Positions 59,579 through 64,000 of a DNA stretch of 64,000 bases are shown one piece after another (the stretch's first letter is position 1; the number at the start of each line of letters is the position of its first letter). The DNA is from Urechis unicinctus (lineage: Eukaryota; Annelida; Polychaeta; Xenopneusta; Urechidae). The notes below the pieces were generated by a model. It did not search any database. It was given only the letters and a program-made list of their open reading frames with translations, and was not told the origin of the DNA. Both the position numbers and the translations under genes were made by a program. The stretch is from NCBI GenBank assembly GCA_034190875.2, contig CM067354.1, positions 68,529,258-68,593,257 of the forward strand. The letters run 5' to 3'.

Positions 59579-60956
59579 ATGAGCAGCCCGGATGACAGCT
59601 GTAACAGTCACCCAGCCCAGTGCAACTTTGCTATAATCCCCACAAATATACACCCTATACAGGTGCGCGAGAGGAGCACGGACGGAGAGACCTCAATTAG
59701 GGTGCTACCCATCACCATACCCAAGACGATTGTACTGTTGCAGTACCAATGGTATGGGAGCCATCTGGCTAGCCGTCATTCAGTTAGTGCTGGGTGTCAT
59801 CTGCATCGCCGTCAACTCGGTGGCACTGTCGAACAACTTCTTGGTCGGGTTCGCTCACGTCTGCCATGGGTACTGGGTTGGCGTGTGGGTACGTATAAAA
59901 ACAAACACATTGAACTAGGTGGAGTTTCGCGAGGGAAAACACTAACATGTCAGGAGTGATGTAGTGTAGGAGTACACTAACTGACCCGTTTATCAACCGC
60001 TGTATTGATCAAATGAATTAGTAATGTGGGTGTGCACTGACTGCTGTCAATGAACAAATGAATTAGTAATGTGGGTGTACATTGACTGGTCCGTTCATTA
60101 ACTGATGTGTTAAACAATTGAATTAGTGGGAGTACACTAACGTTAGCATTTATGTCAAACCATTGAGTGATTACGAGTGCTTTAACTCCTCTGTTAAGTC
60201 ACGGTAGCAGGTGTGTGAGAGTACAGAAACTAAAGGGGAAGGAATGCGGGAGTATACTTACTCATCCATTAAACCATGGAGAAAGAAGTGTAGAAATACA
60301 CCAACTCCTTGGATAACCCGTGGGTATAGGAACGCTGGAGGCTCTATGATTGCCACCCATCAATCACATCTTAGGTGGTCGTTTTGTTCCTCCCTTCACG
60401 GCCACATAGAAGCTGTATATCAATACAATAGCGTCGCTCATCGGCTGGCTATCCCATCATCGTGAATGCGTCATCTCAGGATGTCATCTGTTGCAGGTCG
60501 TATGCTGCGGAGTGCTTGGATTTTATGCCGGCAAACACCGCACCTACAACTTGGTGTGTATTTACCGACTCTTTACGTATGTTGTGATGATCACGATGAT
60601 ATGCCTGACAGTAAACGACTTTCTATTTGGTTTCCAGGTGGCGGCGAACATGGCGATGTGTATCGTCGGGGCTGCTGCAGCTGGCTGTGGCATGGCCTTG
60701 TCCATCGCTGGACTAGACCGATCATACGACTATAACTACATCTACGATTGGAGAGTAGGTTGATCCATGGCGATATCGAGAGGTAAACGCGATGGATATC
60801 AGGTTTTCTTGGTAATATGTACGCGATGATAACCTATGTGTTTGATGGTACATGTGACAGACCCTGAACGGCGTGCTAGTTGGTACCCTGTTCGTGGTGA
60901 CTATGTTTCTCATCGGTATCGTGTGCATCGTGGCCGCTGTGCTCTGTTGCCTATAG
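59579..60956 (+). CDS. Four-transmembrane (MS4A/CD20-like or similar tetraspan) protein, one frameshift
   Basis: Three exons: 59579-59888, 60497-60754, 60861-60956, all with GT..AG borders and phase 0. The ATG at 59579 is the first in frame, with a cytoplasmic polar N-terminus (MSSPDDSCNSH). The frame runs to ITIPKTIVLLQ; then a one-base shift near 59740 is needed to enter NGMGAIWLAVIQLVLGVICI, the first transmembrane span. Exon 2 gives spans two and three (VVCCGVLGFYAGK; YVVMITMICL; MCIVGAAAAGCGMALSIAG). Exon 3 gives span four (FVVTMFLIGIVCIVAAVLCC), ending two residues later. Four spans, cysteine-rich inner faces and the exon pattern suggest an MS4A-type protein, but that label is tentative. 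The shift may be a real mutation, an unseen small intron or an assembly error. Confidence 0.65.
59960..60190. repeat. Diverged tandem repeat of about 60 bp, intron 1 of the tetraspan gene
   Basis: About four units with GGGTGTACATTGACTG-type segments, then TTATCAAC/TTAA, then AAATGAATTAGTAATGTGGG. Confidence 0.7.
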
Positions 60957-61929
60957 CCAAGTGTGCTGCGCCCCGGCAACAGTCTGCCGCATGTGTGACT
61001 GTCCTGGTTTCCAGCCACAGGTAACAGCTCTTTGTGTTCTTCTCGTGTAGTAGGTCGCTTTTTACAGAGCGGCCATGGTTAAAATTGGAATATTAAGGTA
61101 ACTGCGTTTAAACTATTTTTGTTTAAACAAATGTGGAGCTTTTAGAATATCTCATAATGAGTTGAGCTGGTTTGAATCGTATATTGTACTGTTTTGACAA
61201 TTCAAGTGTGTTACACAAAATCACATGAGCTGGGAGGCAGCGCCCCCTGATTTTGTAGAAGCTATTCGGCGCGCAGCAGCCGACCAACTTCGTTATAACT
61301 TGCGAGTATGTCTGACAAGAAGTCAAACACAAATGGGCATTTCTGCGCTGCAATAAACAGTTTGAATTGACAAAGGCCTTATCACCCAGGAAGTGAATGT
61401 TCTAGCATATATTGCCCGGAAATTAAGTTGTGTGCAATATGCGGAAACAAAATTTCTCTAGTCAATGTTATACATGACCAAAGAATTATGCAGGCTCAAG
61501 GAACATTGCCGCAAATTCATTGACACAGAATTATACAGTAAGCAAGTGAAAGCCAGCGTTGTAAGCATGCTAGCTAAAGAGGTCTCATTAGAGAAACTCC
61601 AATGAGAATCATGCAGGTGTCATGTTTTTGTAATATGTATTCTGGTGAACATCAGGTTGCATCATTCCCCGAGAGAGGCTAACTGTTAGTTAAGGGACCA
61701 TAAGGAGAGAAAAATCGTAAGACATTGACGTTTTCCCACACATGAAATTGTGCTCTTATTTGTTTTAAGTGCTGTTGTATGTGTAGATTTCCGAAAAATC
61801 CAATATTGATATTTGTTTACTTGGTTCCTTGAAAGCCCTTTATGACAGATGTACAAGGACTATTCTATCATAAATCCACACCAGTACATAGGACAACTGC
61901 TCCTTAGATTGTAGTGGTGGGGGAGCTTG
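60957..61929. other. 3' flank of the tetraspan gene
   Basis: No further exon is recognised. A CG-rich patch with GCAGCGCCCCCTGATTTTG near 61240 looks repeat-derived, but I have no second copy in the window. Confidence 0.4.
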
Positions 61930-62211
61930 TCGAACAAAGGTGTCCCTAGTTATACTGTTAGAATGGTTGGTTGCATGGTACCCCAATCAGATGTGTGTAA
62001 GATGGGGCAGAACGATGAATGGCTGATTTGGTGTGTTTAATGGCATAAGACAGGGAGGCATATTGTCAACCTATCGGTTCAGTGTTTACATGGATGAATT
62101 GAGCTCTGGTTTTAGATAATTGTTGTGTTCAGTGTAGTTTTAGTGTGCTAATCTTCTAATGTATGCTGATGATCTCATTTCATTTGTGGTTGTTCAGAGT
62201 AAGCTATTAAG
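61930..62211 (+). pseudogene. Non-LTR retrotransposon (LINE) reverse transcriptase fragment
   Basis: Plus-strand pieces in shifted frames read WYPNQMCVRWG, an in-frame stop, then FNGIRQGGILSTYRFSVYMD and, after further damage, LMYADDLISF. These are the RT blocks around the NGxRQGG motif and the catalytic YADD box, in the correct order and roughly the correct spacing. Several stops and frameshifts; no 5' part or endonuclease is seen. The LINE clade is not determined. Confidence 0.85.
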
Positions 62212-62232
62212 AGTGAGAGTTTAATTTGTGAT

Positions 62233-62233
<1 letters not shown>

Positions 62234-62330
<97 letters not shown>

Positions 62331-62382
62331 GTGAGACAGAGAGAGAGAGACAGAAATACAGAGAGAGAAACAGAGAGAGAGA
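62234..62382. repeat. (TA)n followed by (GA)n microsatellite
   Basis: About 92 bases of TA, then about 50 bases of GA-rich repeats (GAGAGAGAGACAGAAATACAG). It directly follows the LINE fragment. Confidence 0.96.
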
Positions 62383-62389
62383 GTGTTAA

Positions 62390-63765
62390 TGATGATTAAA
62401 ATCATGCTGCATCAATGTTTATAGTATATGCTATGTCCTGGAATAATTCATTATTATATTGTTATTCAAAATAAGCAAGAATATATGTTACAGTACTATA
62501 TACCAAAATGATACGTCTGCACAGGGCACCCCATCAGCCGACAATGCAGCTTGTTGATTTGGTGGAGGTTCGGGTGACAAAGCAAATATCATACAATCCG
62601 GAAATCATGTGCATGTATTTAAATCTACTTCTTATATTCCGCCGCAAATATGTCCACACTAAAGACAAAACTAATATGATACAGATTAATCTTTTAACAT
62701 CAAATAAGGGTAAACTAGACGTCCGACTGGGTCTTAAAAAGGGGTAAATTCAGCCCTACAGGACGTCTGAGTAAGAATGTATTTTACCGTCCGATCGGGG
62801 CTAGGCCTGGGGTAGATGCTGATATATGCGACTTCGTTCAACCGTTCATAAAAAAATATTGCAGTAAATAAATCGTCACACAAATTGATAAAAAGGTGTC
62901 AATAGTAATTGGCTTTGTTGTTATGTATCGGCTCTATCAAAAAGTCGTTAAATTTTACCATTGAGCCACGCGCTTTTGTTTACAATTTAGCTTCCACGAA
63001 ACCAGGTGGCGCGCTGGTCGCGGGCTTGGAGGTCATGTCATAATGAAGTATCGGCTCGCCGTTACGAGTTGTATAAACCATTGTCTCGCGCCGACTTTCG
63101 ACAGCAGCAAATCCATCCGATAATACTCTAACCCTATCAAAATATATTATTCCGACGATAGTATTCAACAGGAAAAGCTCGATTCGAGGAGAAGTATTCA
63201 TACAATTTCTGGATATTGTATTACGGTAAACATAAGTTAATTGTCCTCCATATATTCACCACCTCAACGATCACTCTCAAAATTATCTCTAGGGCTACAA
63301 AGAGTGACGATCCTAACTGGTTCCTTAAAAGTGCATTCCATAAAAAATAATCGAAATATTTCAATCGATTTACTACTAGGTTCAGGATATCCAAAAACTA
63401 AAGTACAATCGGTCACACCGGCTGTGTTCATGGCCTTTGTAAAGTTCGATTTCTTATTTTTGACGGAACGTAAATTTTAACCCAAATATGGCGCACGATA
63501 GACATAGTTCGAGCGATAATACCAGAAAAGGGTAGTTTTGCGCATGCTTAGTTACAGGTTCAGTTCGCTATTTATTTTAACATGTTTGTAAACGAAGTTC
63601 GGAAGCTGTGTTCAGTGCGCCTTAATCGATTAATTATCAATGATTTGGTGTTCCCAGTTACGTGTAAGGAATATAGACGAGTCATTGTAGCTACTACACA
63701 AAAATAGAAGCAAAATTAAGATTTCACAAAATCGCCGTGTGTCATGTCATGGCGACGTGTCATGT
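62390..63765. other. Unassigned 3' region with short ORFs
   Basis: The minus-strand frame 63201-62980 (73 codons, starting MNTSPRIELFLLNTIVG and ending PPGFVEAKL) and a frame near 63430-63260 on the same strand have protein-like composition, but I recognise neither. An overlapping plus ORF at 63241-63480 is the opposite reading. They might be decayed transposon ORFs. Confidence 0.3.
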
Positions 63766-64000
63766 GTGGGAGGCAATATCTCGGTGACTATGAATCGGAT
63801 AAATTTCAAAATTACATTGCAATCTAGAAAATCACCGGGGTTTTAACACATGGATGATTCACCAGCTAGAAACAATTTAAAGGACAAAATGCAAGGCGTC
63901 AAAGTCCTTATCTTATATATCAATGCCTTAGGGATCCCCTGCGATCGGAACAAGGCTGGCTTTTTTCGCACCTTTTTGTGGGCCCAACGTGGGGACGACA
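63766..64000 (+). repeat. Interspersed repeat family C, copy 2 (cut by window end)
   Basis: Partner of 58830-59040. Continues to the end of the window. Confidence 0.75.

Overview
This is a eukaryotic (metazoan) window, AT-rich, with split genes that have GT..AG introns, long (TA)n, (GT)n and (ATAC)n microsatellites, and several transposon families nested in one another. There is no prokaryotic gene organisation. The genes (two nicotinic-type Cys-loop receptor subunits and a four-span membrane protein) and the transposons (a THAP-encoding TTAA element, a Ty3/gypsy relic, a LINE fragment) fit an invertebrate animal. I cannot fix the phylum by eye.

Layout. Positions 1-33.3 kb are almost entirely repeats. 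One interspersed family, here called family A, occurs as copies near 1-1.5 kb, 4.1-7.5 kb, 10.2-10.95 kb and 20.3-21.45 kb, plus two opposite-strand copies (12.6-19.1 kb and 27.4-32.4 kb) that form a large inverted repeat. Inside these sit an LTR-retrotransposon relic with an integrase tail (10.95-12.3 kb), a solo LTR (21455-25030), a DNA transposon nested within that solo LTR (21555-24799), and two copies of a (TA)n-bearing element with a palindromic end (about 19.47-20.3 kb and 32.4-33.3 kb). 33.3-41.4 kb is poorly explained sequence with small tandem repeats.

41.4-57.8 kb holds two tandem, apparently intact Cys-loop ligand-gated ion channel genes (42172-49507 and 52994-57527). Both have nine coding exons, with identical intron phases and identical lengths for the first eight. 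They are clear paralogues from a local duplication that included 5' flank and introns. 59.2-61 kb contains a four-transmembrane protein gene with one apparent frameshift, and a possible minus-strand exon beside it. 61.9-62.2 kb is a decayed LINE reverse transcriptase.

The most unusual object is the nested 3.2-kb TTAA transposon, best fitted by the Kolobok superfamily. Its TIRs enclose a decayed plus-strand THAP-domain transposase and, in the opposite direction, a decayed three-exon gene for a protein resembling the cytoplasmic cysteine-rich (ballast) domain of the P2X7 receptor. Each of the two convergent genes has the same 12-bp motif with a CRE-like palindrome about 100 bp upstream of its start. 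Removing the transposon and its TTAA rebuilds a solo LTR, and removing the LTR with its CAAT duplication rebuilds a family A copy, so the order of insertion can be read directly.
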